Positions 38,653-46,152 of a DNA stretch of 51,167 nucleotides are shown here, one piece after another. Each line of letters opens with the position of its first letter. Position 1 is the stretch's first letter. The position numbers and the translations under genes were made by a program. This DNA comes from Clostridia bacterium (GTDB lineage Bacteria; Bacillota; Clostridia; UBA1381), in the NCBI GenBank assembly GCA_900770405.1, contig CAAGKL010000099.1, positions 1-51,167 of the forward strand. The letters run 5' to 3'. The notes beneath the pieces are model-generated. The model saw only the letters and a program-made list of their open reading frames with translations, did no database searches and had not been told where the DNA came from.

Positions 38653-40599
38653 TTAGAATTTATAATATTTTGTCTTGAAGCCGAACGGGGAGAATTTTCT
38701 GCCGCCGCCCTCGTAAAATTTCTGATAAAATTCAACATACTGCAAACGGTTGGTGTGCACGTATGCGCCGAGCATATTTATCGCGAAGTTCAGCGAGTGT
38801 CCGAAAACCGAAATCGCAACGAACACGATAAACCCGAGGATGCCACCGCCGCCGAGCGAGCCGAGCACGTTTATAACCGACGCGATAACGCCTGTTGCGA
38901 GCCCGAGCGCCATAAGCCTTGAATAGGAGAGCACGTCGCCGACGATGCTTGTGATGTCGTAAAGGCTTAAAATTCCGCCGAAAAGCTTCATAACCGGGTT
39001 CTTTTTGTCACGCCCCTGTGTGAGAACGAGCCCGATTGCCGCGGCTGCCGCGATGATTTTGCCCGCATTTGCGAGCACCGCCGAGCCGAGCGCCGACCCG
39101 CCGGCAAGCGCGCAGATTCCGAGAATTACCGCAATCCAGAAGCCCGTGTCGCATATCGCCGCGAAACGGTTGCCGTCGCGCCATGTCATATACATCTTGA
39201 TCGCCATTCCGGTCAGTATGTGTACAACGCCGAAGGCGACGCTCATAATCAGCACCGACAGAGGCTTTTGCACCGGGTCGACCAGAACCGGCAGGAGTGC
39301 AAGCTGACCCTTGCCGAAGGTGCGCGACACCGTCGCGATCATATCTCCGAAAAAGCTGCCGTACATAATTCCCCAGAAGGTGGTCGACACGCCGCAGTAG
39401 AAGAACATTTTGAAGGTGCGCCGCTTTTCCGGTTCGAGGAAATTGCCGAACCCGAGTAGCCCGCAGCCGATCATCATAAGTATGCCGTAGCCCGCGTCGG
39501 AGAACATCATTCCGAAGAAGAAATAGTAGAAAATCGCCATAATCGGGTTCGGGTCGATGTCATGCGGGGACGGCATCGCGTAGTCCGAGGTTATGCCCTC
39601 GACCGGCGACACGAGCGCGTTGTTGTCAAATGCGGAGGGGACGTCCTCGCCCTCCTCCGGATCGGAAAGCTGCACGCTGAGCGTGAATTTTTGCATAAGC
39701 CCGTCCGAGAGCTTGTCCGCGAGCTCCTCCGGCACGTAGCCGGTTAAGAAGAATGCGGTTTTTGTTATGCCGAGCCCGGAGAGTACTCGGTATTTATCGC
39801 GCCGTACCGACAGCCTGTCCAGCATCAGCTCGAGCGCGCCGCGCTCTGCCGCAAGAGCGGAGAGCTTTTCGTTCGTGTCGGAATTTTGCCGGGCTATTTC
39901 CTCGCGCCGTGCGGCAATTTTTCCGAGCTGCACCGCCACGCTCTCTGCCCCGAGCCCTTTCGGCGCGAGCAGATTGAGCCGTGTGCAGACTGCTGCCGCC
40001 TCATTTTCGAGGTAGTCAGGGTACAAAATCCACAGTGCCGTCTGTTGCTTTGTCGCGCTTATGACTTCGATGTAAACGTCCGCCGCGCCGCCGTCCGCAA
40101 ATTCGCCAAAAAGCTCCTCCGCCGTGTGCTCGCCCTCGATTGTACCGAGCCGTATCACGGTGCGGCGCGTTTTGCGCAGGGCGGGCGGGACGTCGAGCGA
40201 GCGGAAAGGCTCGAGCGTCTTTTCGCGCACATCGAGCGCGGAAAGCTCGTCGGTGCGCTCCTTTTTCTCTTTTGCGAGCCGTATAATGTCGGCGGCAATG
40301 CCGACCGTGCGGCTGATTTCGCCCTCGTCGGCGGTGTATGCCACGCCGGCGGCATTGGTTTTTCTGCGGAACATTCCCCCGCCGTCCGCCGCGGGCGGAA
40401 GAATTTCAAGTGCACGCATAATCTGCGAAATGTAGGCATCAAACCTCGAAATCGCCGCGGCGGTCTGCGCCGTGCCGACCTCCTCGCAGCGGCTGTCCGA
40501 AATATCGACGCAGCCGAGCGACTGCAAATATTCGAGCACCTGCTTGCGCTCACGGTTCAAGCCGACCAGCTCGAGCCGTTTCATTTTTACAAGTGCCAA
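38653..40599 (-). CDS. ntpI: V-type ATP synthase subunit I (a subunit)
   Basis: A 648-residue protein with a cytosolic N-terminal half of coiled-coil character (about residues 1-330) and seven to eight transmembrane segments after it. FYYFFFGMMFSDAGYGI and LSYSRLMALGLATGVIA are family signatures; the arginine in SYSRL faces the c-ring carboxylate. The TTG at 40599 is chosen for GAGGGGTGA upstream; GTG at 40614 is also open. It forms the ion half-channels. Confidence 0.94.
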   Translation of the reverse strand: MALVKMKRLELVGLNRERKQVLEYLQSLGCVDISDSRCEEVGTAQTAAAISRFDAYISQIMRALEILPPAADGGGMFRRKTNAAGVAYTADEGEISRTVGIAADIIRLAKEKKERTDELSALDVREKTLEPFRSLDVPPALRKTRRTVIRLGTIEGEHTAEELFGEFADGGAADVYIEVISATKQQTALWILYPDYLENEAAAVCTRLNLLAPKGLGAESVAVQLGKIAARREEIARQNSDTNEKLSALAAERGALELMLDRLSVRRDKYRVLSGLGITKTAFFLTGYVPEELADKLSDGLMQKFTLSVQLSDPEEGEDVPSAFDNNALVSPVEGITSDYAMPSPHDIDPNPIMAIFYYFFFGMMFSDAGYGILMMIGCGLLGFGNFLEPEKRRTFKMFFYCGVSTTFWGIMYGSFFGDMIATVSRTFGKGQLALLPVLVDPVQKPLSVLIMSVAFGVVHILTGMAIKMYMTWRDGNRFAAICDTGFWIAVILGICALAGGSALGSAVLANAGKIIAAAAAIGLVLTQGRDKKNPVMKLFGGILSLYDITSIVGDVLSYSRLMALGLATGVIASVINVLGSLGGGGILGFIVFVAISVFGHSLNFAINMLGAYVHTNRLQYVEFYQKFYEGGGRKFSPFGFKTKYYKF

Positions 40600-40678
40600 A
40601 TTATCACCCCTCACCTTGAAGATAAATCAAATGCGGCAGATTTTTCTGCCGCACAAAAACCCGGCAGAAGGGAGGAGG

Positions 40679-40990
40679 TCAGCTTTTGACCGCCTCGATA
40701 ATTCTGCCGATAATGTTTTCCCTTGTTCCGTCGTCTTTTTTGCGTAGCATCTCGCACTTTTGCGAAAGCTCCGCGCGGAATTTTTCCTCGTCGGCGAAAA
40801 GCTCGCCCTCGAGCTCCTTTTTGGCAAAATCCTTTTCCTTTTCGCACTTTTGCGAAAGCGCGTTCAACTCGTCGCGCTCGCTGCGGGCGACGTCCTCCAA
40901 AAGCTTCGCCGCGCGCTTTTGTGTGTCGGAAATGATTTGTGCCGCTTTTTCCTCGGCGGCTTTTACCGCCTCAATTGCTTCCTTTGCCAC
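40679..40990 (-). CDS. ntpF: V-type ATP synthase subunit H/G (peripheral stalk)
   Basis: A 103-residue coiled-coil protein (AKEAIEAVKAAEEKAAQII, then RAAKLLEDVARSERDEL), the partner of subunit E in the peripheral stalk; NtpF in E. hirae naming. The GTG at 40990 is chosen for AAAGGA ten bases upstream and because similarity starts there; a longer frame is open to 41083. First gene of the operon ntpF-I-K-E-C-G-A-B-D. Confidence 0.85.
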   Translation of the reverse strand: MAKEAIEAVKAAEEKAAQIISDTQKRAAKLLEDVARSERDELNALSQKCEKEKDFAKKELEGELFADEEKFRAELSQKCEMLRKKDDGTRENIIGRIIEAVKS

Positions 40991-41113
40991 TTCTCCGACG
41001 TCCTTTCGTAAAAAGTCTGAGCCGCAGACGCTCTGCAGGCTTATTCTTTCGTTTTCGGGCGATTTTATACCCGATGCTGGCAATTTTTTGTATTAAACTA
41101 CCAATTATAACTG

Positions 41114-41142
41114 ATTATACACAAAAAATTAGACAAAGTCAA
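41114..41142 (-). promoter_or_regulatory. sigma-A-type promoter for the V-ATPase operon
   Basis: On the minus strand TTGACT and TATAAT are spaced by 17 bases, about 115 bases before the ntpF start. A second TATAAT-like box lies at 41104-41109. Confidence 0.75.
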
Positions 41143-41197
41143 CAAACAAATCGAACAAAATGACGGATAAACGACATTTTCGCGATTTTGTATAATT

Positions 41198-41219
41198 TTG
41201 TCACAAAAGCTGTGACAAA
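41198..41219 (-). terminator. hairpin across the M14 peptidase stop codon
   Basis: TTTGTCACA/TGTGACAAA with a 4-base loop spans the last codons and stop of the peptidase gene. The T-run after it is poor, so it is a weak terminator at best. Confidence 0.4.
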
Positions 41220-42067
41220 GCGCACAAAAGTATGCGTGCATTTTCGTTAAAAAAATCACTAAGAAGGCTCTCGGAAAGCGGGTTTTTGCCGTGTCCCATC
41301 TCGACGGTGAAGCCGCTTTTGCCGAACTCCTTTATGAACCAGTCCTTGCACCCGCCGAACGCCGCAGTGCCGGTGGGATTGCGCACCGGGTAGCCGCTGA
41401 CGGCGGACATACGCTCGGCGGCGAGGCGGTCCTTTTCGGTGGCAAGCCCGTCGAAATCGTAGTAAATTTCCCCGCCTTGCGAATGAAACGCCATCAGCAT
41501 ATCGAAATCCTCGCTCCGCACAAGCTCGGTCACGGCGCGCACCTCAGGCTCGCTTTCGGCGTAGGGACCGCTGTATTTCGACGGTGCGGGCGATTTTTCG
41601 ATCACGCTCCAGCGCGCGTCGTAGTTGTGGTTCAGGTCGACGCCGTTCGCGTTCGCCTGCCATACGCGGTTAAAGCTGTGTATGCCGACGCTGCTGATCA
41701 GGCGTCGGTGAAAGCGGTTTGTGATGTCGAGCCCGTTCACGGCGATGTCCACGCCGTCGGGGTTGACCATCGGCACGACGTATAGCGAGGTGCCGTCGAA
41801 CAGGCGTATCGCGTCGAAGCCGAGCATATCCGAGCCCTGCTCGACGCAGGCGGCGTATTCGTTCAAAAACCGCATAAGAAACGCCGAGGTTATGTATTCG
41901 AGGCCGTGATGTGCCCCGCTCGCAAAGAGCTTTTTGCTGCCGCTGCCGTATTTTACGCAGAAAATTTTCTGTTCCATAACGCTCTCGCCTATCGAAAACA
42001 GCTCGCCGCCGTGGTGCGCGTGAAATTCATTTATTTCCGCCGTGCATTTTTTGTAATCATAGCCCAT
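41201..42067 (-). CDS. M14 family zinc carboxypeptidase
   Basis: A 288-residue metallopeptidase. The zinc-binding HxxE appears in GAHHGLEYI, the third ligand in MAFHSQGG and the catalytic glutamate in FTVEMGHG; NPDGVD and NANGVDLNHNYDARW are substrate-binding segments of the M14 family. There is no signal peptide, so it would act in the cytosol; gamma-D-glutamyl-diamino acid peptidases of this family recycle wall peptides, which is a possible role. GGGGAGAG precedes the ATG. It is divergent from glyS across a DnaA-box-rich gap. Confidence 0.88.
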   Translation of the reverse strand: MGYDYKKCTAEINEFHAHHGGELFSIGESVMEQKIFCVKYGSGSKKLFASGAHHGLEYITSAFLMRFLNEYAACVEQGSDMLGFDAIRLFDGTSLYVVPMVNPDGVDIAVNGLDITNRFHRRLISSVGIHSFNRVWQANANGVDLNHNYDARWSVIEKSPAPSKYSGPYAESEPEVRAVTELVRSEDFDMLMAFHSQGGEIYYDFDGLATEKDRLAAERMSAVSGYPVRNPTGTAAFGGCKDWFIKEFGKSGFTVEMGHGKNPLSESLLSDFFNENARILLCALSQLL

Positions 42068-42165
42068 TTTTCAAACTCTCCCCTTTAATAGTGTAAGAAT
42101 TCCTCCGTTAATTATATGCGCCGCCCGGGCGGAAAATTCCGCCGCCGAATGTTACAAAACAATTA

Positions 42166-42300
42166 CTATCCACTTATTCCACGCAGTTTTCCACGCAAAA
42201 AGCGCGGATTTTTGCCGAATTTATGCGGATTGGGCAGGTTATCCACAGGGTGTGGATAACTTTTTCCGAATTATCCGACAAATAAATATTTTATTTTTCT
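42166..42300. promoter_or_regulatory. DnaA-box cluster with AT-rich tract
   Basis: Two perfect DnaA boxes face each other three bases apart (TTATCCACA at 42239-42247, TGTGGATAA at 42251-42259). Near matches flank them: CTATCCACT (42166), TTTTCCACG (42187) and TTATCCGACA (42271). An AT-only tract (AATAAATATTTTATTTTT) follows. It could be an origin-like or DnaA-regulatory element in the divergent gap before glyS. Two GC-rich palindromes sit upstream at 42121-42152. Confidence 0.6.
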
Positions 42301-42328
42301 TGACAAAAACGCCGTTTGGATATAAACT
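42300..42328 (+). promoter_or_regulatory. sigma-A-type promoter for glyS
   Basis: TTGACA, a 17-base spacer and TAAACT, about 77 bases before the ATG, right after the DnaA-box cluster. The leader lacks the T-box sequence. Confidence 0.6.
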
Positions 42329-42404
42329 AATATAGATAAGGTGCGTCTGCCAAGCCCGCGGCGGCGCGCCGGTAAAATTGCGGGCGGAAAGGCTGCATTG
42401 AAAA

Positions 42405-43796
42405 ATGAAGAATACCGAAAAGACAATGGATAAAATCGTTTCGCTCTGTAAGGGGAGAGGATATATTTTCCCGGGCAGCGAAATCTACGGCGGACTTGCG
42501 AATACCTGGGATTACGGCCCGCTCGGCGTGGAGTTCAAGAATAACGTCAAAAAGGCGTGGTGGAAAAAGTTCGTGTCGGGGTCGAAGTATAATGTCGGTG
42601 TTGACTGCGCGATACTGATGAACCCGCAGGTGTGGGTTGCGTCGGGGCACGTGGGCGGCTTTTCCGACCCGCTGATGGACTGTAAGGAGTGCAAGGCGCG
42701 CCACCGCGCGGACAAGCTCATCGAGGACTATGCATTTTCCAAGGGCGAGTCGCTGACGGTTGACGGCTGGAGCCACGAGAAGATGATCGACTACATAAAC
42801 GAGCACAACATCTGCTGCCCCGAGTGCGGCAAGCATAATTTCACCGACATTCGTCAGTTCAACCTGATGTTCAAGACCTTCCAGGGCGTTACCGAGGACT
42901 CGTCCTCGACGGTTTATCTGCGCCCCGAGACTGCACAGGGAATTTTTGTAAACTTCAAGAATGTGCAGCGCACAACGAGAAAGAAAATCCCGTTCGGTAT
43001 CGGACAGGTCGGAAAATCCTTCAGAAACGAGATTACCCCGGGTAACTTCACCTTCCGTACGCGTGAGTTTGAGCAGATGGAGCTCGAGTTCTTCTGCGCG
43101 CCGGGCAAGGATATGGAGTGGTTCTATTACTGGAAGGAATATTGTATGAACTGGCTGCTCTCGCTGGGCATCAAGGAGGAAAATGTACGCTTCCGCGACC
43201 ATTCGCCCGAGGAGCTGTCGCACTATTCAAATGCGACCACAGATATTGAGTTCGTGTTCCCGTTCGGCTGGGGCGAGCTTTGGGGCATTGCCGACAGAAC
43301 GGATTTTGATTTGAAGCAGCACCAGACCCACTCGGGCGAGAGTATGGAGTACATCGACCCGATTACTAATGAGCGCTATATTCCCTACTGCATCGAGCCG
43401 TCGCTCGGCGCGGACAGAGTTGCGCTGGCGTTCCTGGTTGAGGCGTATGACGAGGAGACGGTCGGCGAGAATGACACGAGAGTTGTAATGCATCTGCACC
43501 CGGCGCTCGCACCGGTCAAGGCTGCCGTTCTGCCGCTTTCAAAGAAGCTTTCCGAGGGCGCGGGCAAGGTTTACGAGGCGCTTTGCGAGAAGTATAATGT
43601 TGAGTACGACGAGTCGGGCTCAATCGGCAAGCGCTATCGCCGCCAGGACGAAATCGGCACGCCGGTTTGCATAACCTACGATTTTGACTCGGAAAATGAC
43701 GGCTGCGTCACGGTTCGCGACCGCGATACGATGGAGCAGCAGAGAATAAAGATATCCGACCTTGATGCATACATAGCAGCAAAGCTGAAATTCTAA
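42405..43796 (+). CDS. glyS: glycyl-tRNA synthetase (single-chain, class II)
   Basis: A 463-residue class II synthetase (glyQS type). KIVSLCKGRGYIFPGSEIYGG and WDYGPLGVEFKNN start the family; a zinc-binding set of cysteines is seen in CKECKARH and CCPECGKHNF. Motif 2 (GKSFRNEITPGNFTFRTREF) and motif 3 (PSLGADRVALAFL) are intact, and an anticodon-binding domain ends the protein. A T-box riboswitch, common for this gene in Firmicutes, was not found. Confidence 0.97.
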   Translation: MKNTEKTMDKIVSLCKGRGYIFPGSEIYGGLANTWDYGPLGVEFKNNVKKAWWKKFVSGSKYNVGVDCAILMNPQVWVASGHVGGFSDPLMDCKECKARHRADKLIEDYAFSKGESLTVDGWSHEKMIDYINEHNICCPECGKHNFTDIRQFNLMFKTFQGVTEDSSSTVYLRPETAQGIFVNFKNVQRTTRKKIPFGIGQVGKSFRNEITPGNFTFRTREFEQMELEFFCAPGKDMEWFYYWKEYCMNWLLSLGIKEENVRFRDHSPEELSHYSNATTDIEFVFPFGWGELWGIADRTDFDLKQHQTHSGESMEYIDPITNERYIPYCIEPSLGADRVALAFLVEAYDEETVGENDTRVVMHLHPALAPVKAAVLPLSKKLSEGAGKVYEALCEKYNVEYDESGSIGKRYRRQDEIGTPVCITYDFDSENDGCVTVRDRDTMEQQRIKISDLDAYIAAKLKF

Positions 43797-43800
43797 ACTG

Positions 43801-43944
43801 ACGTGAAAAATCCGCGGCGCATCTTGCCTCCTTTCGAGGTTGGGAGTATCGATATACGCCGTCGCCGTTCAGGAAGGCAACCTGCTTTCGCCTTTTCTAT
43901 GTCACAACAGAGACCCGCGGCGCGTTTTCCGCGCTATAAATTTT
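43801..43944 (+). ncRNA. possible structured leader RNA before mscL
   Basis: About 145 bases between glyS and mscL with several short stems (CCTC/GAGG, CAGG/CCTG), a TATCGATA palindrome and two direct copies of CCGCGGCGC near the ends. The part around ATACGCCGTCGCCG and CAACAGAG recalls pieces of the M-box Mg2+ riboswitch, but the conserved 5' part is absent. I cannot identify it. Confidence 0.25.
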
Positions 43945-43975
43945 GTCGCCGTGCGGCGGCGGATAGGAGATTAAA
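43945..43975 (+). promoter_or_regulatory. hairpin/Shine-Dalgarno cassette of mscL
   Basis: Stem GTCGCC-GTGC-GGCGGC followed by GGATAGGAGATTAAA and the ATG. The same layout occurs before pncB and rimI. Confidence 0.55.
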
Positions 43976-44386
43976 ATGTCGCTTTTCAAGGAATTTAAAG
44001 ATTTTATTTCGCGCGGCAATATTTTCGATATGTCGGTCGGCGTAATTGTCGGCGGCGCATTTTCAAAAATTGTCACCGCGCTGACGCAGACGGTTATTAT
44101 GCCGGTAATCACGATTTTCACGGGCAAGCTGAATGTGTCCGAGCTGACGGCTATGATCGGCTCGACCGAAATCCCCTACGGGCAGTTTTTGCAGGCGGTT
44201 ATTGATTTCCTGATAACCGCGGCGGCGATTTTCGTGATGATAAAGGCGGTAAAAAGCGCGAACGAGCGAATGAGCGGGCTGACGCACAAAAAGGAAGAGG
44301 AACCCGAGCCCGAGCCTGAGCCTGAGCCGTCGGAGGAGGAAAAGCTCCTGCGCGAAATCCGCGACCTTTTAAAAAGTAAAGAATAA
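43976..44386 (+). CDS. mscL: large-conductance mechanosensitive channel
   Basis: A 136-residue membrane protein with two transmembrane helices. FKDFISRGNIFDMSVGVIVG is the pore-lining first helix and its conserved N-terminus; the second helix is near residues 70-92. The cytosolic tail has an unusual acidic EPEPEPEP repeat before the usual amphipathic bundle (EEEKLLREIRDLLK). It protects against hypo-osmotic shock. A terminator follows. Confidence 0.96.
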   Translation: MSLFKEFKDFISRGNIFDMSVGVIVGGAFSKIVTALTQTVIMPVITIFTGKLNVSELTAMIGSTEIPYGQFLQAVIDFLITAAAIFVMIKAVKSANERMSGLTHKKEEEPEPEPEPEPSEEEKLLREIRDLLKSKE

Positions 44387-44396
44387 TTGCACAAAG

Positions 44397-44429
44397 GCGG
44401 ACATATATATGAGTATGTCCGCTTTTTTT
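44397..44429 (+). terminator. intrinsic terminator of mscL
   Basis: GCGGACATA/TATGTCCGC (9 bp) with an 8-base loop and seven T. Confidence 0.9.
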
Positions 44430-44460
44430 GCGGGAAAAAATAATAAAGGAGAATGAAATT

Positions 44461-44751
44461 ATGCCGGCGGAAAGAATTACACGGGTGCAGGTATCCGAAA
44501 AAAAGCAAACTCTGAATCTGGAAAATCGTGAGAGTCTTACTGTGACGGGAGCGGGCAGTATACTTGAGTTTTCCGACACTGCGGTGGAGCTTGAAACAAG
44601 TATGGGCATACTCTGCGTTAAGGGTAAGAGCTTAAAAATCGCAAATATTTCCGAGCAGAGCGGGCTTGCCGAAATCCGCGGGGAAATCTCGGCGATGGAG
44701 TACAAAAAGCAGGGCGGCGGCAAGAGCTTTTTAAAGAGCCTGTTTAAATAA
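44461..44751 (+). CDS. yabP: sporulation protein YabP
   Basis: A 96-residue beta-rich protein. RVQVSEKKQTLNLENRESLTV and VELETSMGILCVKGKSLKI fit the YabP family, needed for spore formation in Bacillus. The ATG at 44461 has AAAGGAG in place. It precedes yabQ by one base, as in B. subtilis. No sigma-E promoter could be picked out with confidence in the short gap after the mscL terminator. Confidence 0.92.
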   Translation: MPAERITRVQVSEKKQTLNLENRESLTVTGAGSILEFSDTAVELETSMGILCVKGKSLKIANISEQSGLAEIRGEISAMEYKKQGGGKSFLKSLFK

Positions 44752-44752
44752 T

Positions 44753-45421
44753 ATGCTGACGCCGATAAGCACGGAGGCGGCGGGCTTTCTGATGTTTTTT
44801 ACCGCGGGGGCGGGGTGCGGCGCGCTCTACCATATTTTTTCGGTGATAATCCCCGCCGCATTCCCGAAAAAGCGTGCCGCGGTCTGCACGCTGACGGCGG
44901 CTGCGTGCTTTTACGCAATGTACGCCGCGGCGTACGCCTATAATTTCGCCGCCCCAAGATTTTTCTTTGCCGCGGGCGTATTTTTGGGGTTTGCGGTGTA
45001 CTTTCTGACGCTCGGGAGGGTGTTTTTGCCGTTTTTTACAGTTATTTGGAAAAAAATTTTGCAAATTACGGAATTTATTTTCAAAATACTCTTGACACCG
45101 GCGCGGTTTTTGAATAAAATTATACTGATACCGTTGTATTCTGCGGCGGTGGGATTAATAGGTCTGTTAAAGGTGAAAGCGTTAAAATGCTTCGGGAGAT
45201 TTGCAGATGAAAAGAAGAGAAGAAAAGAAAAAAGTAAGCACGCCGAAAAAAAAAGGATTTTTCAAAAGCACGCTCGGTTTGGGCATAATATGCGCGATAG
45301 CGTCGGTGGTAATGCTCGCACGCGGCGTCGCGGTGCAGCCCGACATAAACGAAAACAAAAAGGCGGCGGCAGAGCTCGACGCGCAGATAGCGCAGGAGAA
45401 GGAACGCCAGGCGCAGGTTGA
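44753..45421 (+). CDS. yabQ: spore cortex protein YabQ
   Basis: A 222-residue frame with four hydrophobic segments in the first 150 residues (EAAGFLMFFTAGAGCGALYH, and on), matching YabQ, which is needed for cortex formation in Bacillus. The last 72 residues are strongly basic, look unlike the family and overlap the divIC gene in another frame by 215 bases. The real protein may end earlier after a frameshift, or the overlap may be genuine. Neighbours yabP and divIC support the call. Confidence 0.75.
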   Translation: MLTPISTEAAGFLMFFTAGAGCGALYHIFSVIIPAAFPKKRAAVCTLTAAACFYAMYAAAYAYNFAAPRFFFAAGVFLGFAVYFLTLGRVFLPFFTVIWKKILQITEFIFKILLTPARFLNKIILIPLYSAAVGLIGLLKVKALKCFGRFADEKKRRKEKSKHAEKKRIFQKHARFGHNMRDSVGGNARTRRRGAARHKRKQKGGGRARRADSAGEGTPGAG

Positions 45422-45533
45422 TAAAATGCGCGAAAACTCGGACAGCGACGAGTATATCGAAAAGATTGCGCGCGAACGGCTCGGAATGGTTAAAAACGAT
45501 GAAATCGTGTTCATAGACGTATCGGAAAAGTAG
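45207..45533 (+). CDS. divIC: septum formation initiator DivIC/FtsB-like
   Basis: A 108-residue single-pass membrane protein: short basic N-terminus, one helix (about residues 21-40), then a coiled coil (ENKKAAAELDAQIAQEKERQ) and the DSDEYIEKIARERLGMVKNDEIVF ending typical of FtsB/DivIC. It is part of the division complex with DivIB and FtsL. The ATG at 45207 follows GGGAG. Its first two-thirds overlaps the yabQ frame. Confidence 0.9.
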   Translation: MKRREEKKKVSTPKKKGFFKSTLGLGIICAIASVVMLARGVAVQPDINENKKAAAELDAQIAQEKERQAQVDKMRENSDSDEYIEKIARERLGMVKNDEIVFIDVSEK

Positions 45534-45557
45534 TGCTAAGGAGGAAGAGTCCGGAAA

Positions 45558-46010
45558 ATGTCATTAGAGGTAGGAAGTATTGTTGAAGGAAAGGTCACGA
45601 AAATAATGCCGTTCGGGGCATTTGTTTCGTTGCCCGAAAAGAAGTCCGGGTTGGTACATATCAGCGAGGTTGCGCGCGATTATGTCGAGAATATTGCCGA
45701 CCATCTCAAGGAGGGCGACACGGTCAAGGTCAAGGTCATCAGGATTGACGATGCCGGCAAGCTCAGCCTTTCTATCAAGCAGGCGCTCGAGCCGAAAAAG
45801 CGCGGCGAGAAAAAATCCGGCGAACGCCGCAGCACAGGTCCTGTGCGCCCGGCGGACATCGACTGGGGTGCGGAGCGCGGCGCGGATATGTCCTTTGAGG
45901 ATAAGCTCAGCCGCTTCAAGCAGGACGCCGATGAGAAAATGCAGGCGCTCAGACGCTCGAACGACTCCAAACGCTCGGGGGGCTATCGCCGCGGCGGCGG
46001 TTCTTACTGA
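45558..46010 (+). CDS. yabR: S1 RNA-binding domain protein YabR
   Basis: A 150-residue protein with an N-terminal S1 domain (LEVGSIVEGKVTKIMPFGAF, HISEVARDYVENIADHLKEGD) and a basic, low-complexity tail (SKRSGGYRRGGGSY) that may bind RNA. YabR-type proteins sit after divIC in Bacillus. The role is probably in RNA or translation; no enzyme domain is seen. AAGGAGGAAGAG precedes the ATG, and a terminator follows. Confidence 0.9.
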   Translation: MSLEVGSIVEGKVTKIMPFGAFVSLPEKKSGLVHISEVARDYVENIADHLKEGDTVKVKVIRIDDAGKLSLSIKQALEPKKRGEKKSGERRSTGPVRPADIDWGAERGADMSFEDKLSRFKQDADEKMQALRRSNDSKRSGGYRRGGGSY

Positions 46011-46035
46011 TACTTAAAGAGGATATTTTGTGATT

Positions 46036-46087
46036 AAATCGTTCAGATTTCCGCTTGGCGCAAAAAGCGGCTTTGTGAACGATTTTT
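46036..46087 (+). terminator. long terminator after yabR
   Basis: AAATCGTTCA (46036-46045) pairs with TGAACGATTT (46076-46085); an inner stem CCGCTT/AAGCGG stacks inside, and six T follow. Confidence 0.8.
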
Positions 46088-46122
46088 TGCAATTGCGGCT
46101 GTTTTTTGCAGCCGGGATTTGA

Positions 46123-46152
46123 GCCGCCGACGGCGGCGGAATGGAGATTACA
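46123..46152 (+). promoter_or_regulatory. hairpin/Shine-Dalgarno cassette of pncB
   Basis: Stem GCCGCC-GAC-GGCGGC followed by GGAATGGAGATTACA and the ATG, like those before mscL and rimI. Confidence 0.55.

Noticed and set aside
42328..42404. T-box riboswitch before glyS
   Set aside because: The leader is only about 75 bases and lacks the conserved T-box sequence and an antiterminator.
43801..43944. M-box Mg2+ riboswitch
   Set aside because: Only scattered stretches agree; the strongly conserved 5' GTTAGGTGAGGCTCC part is missing.
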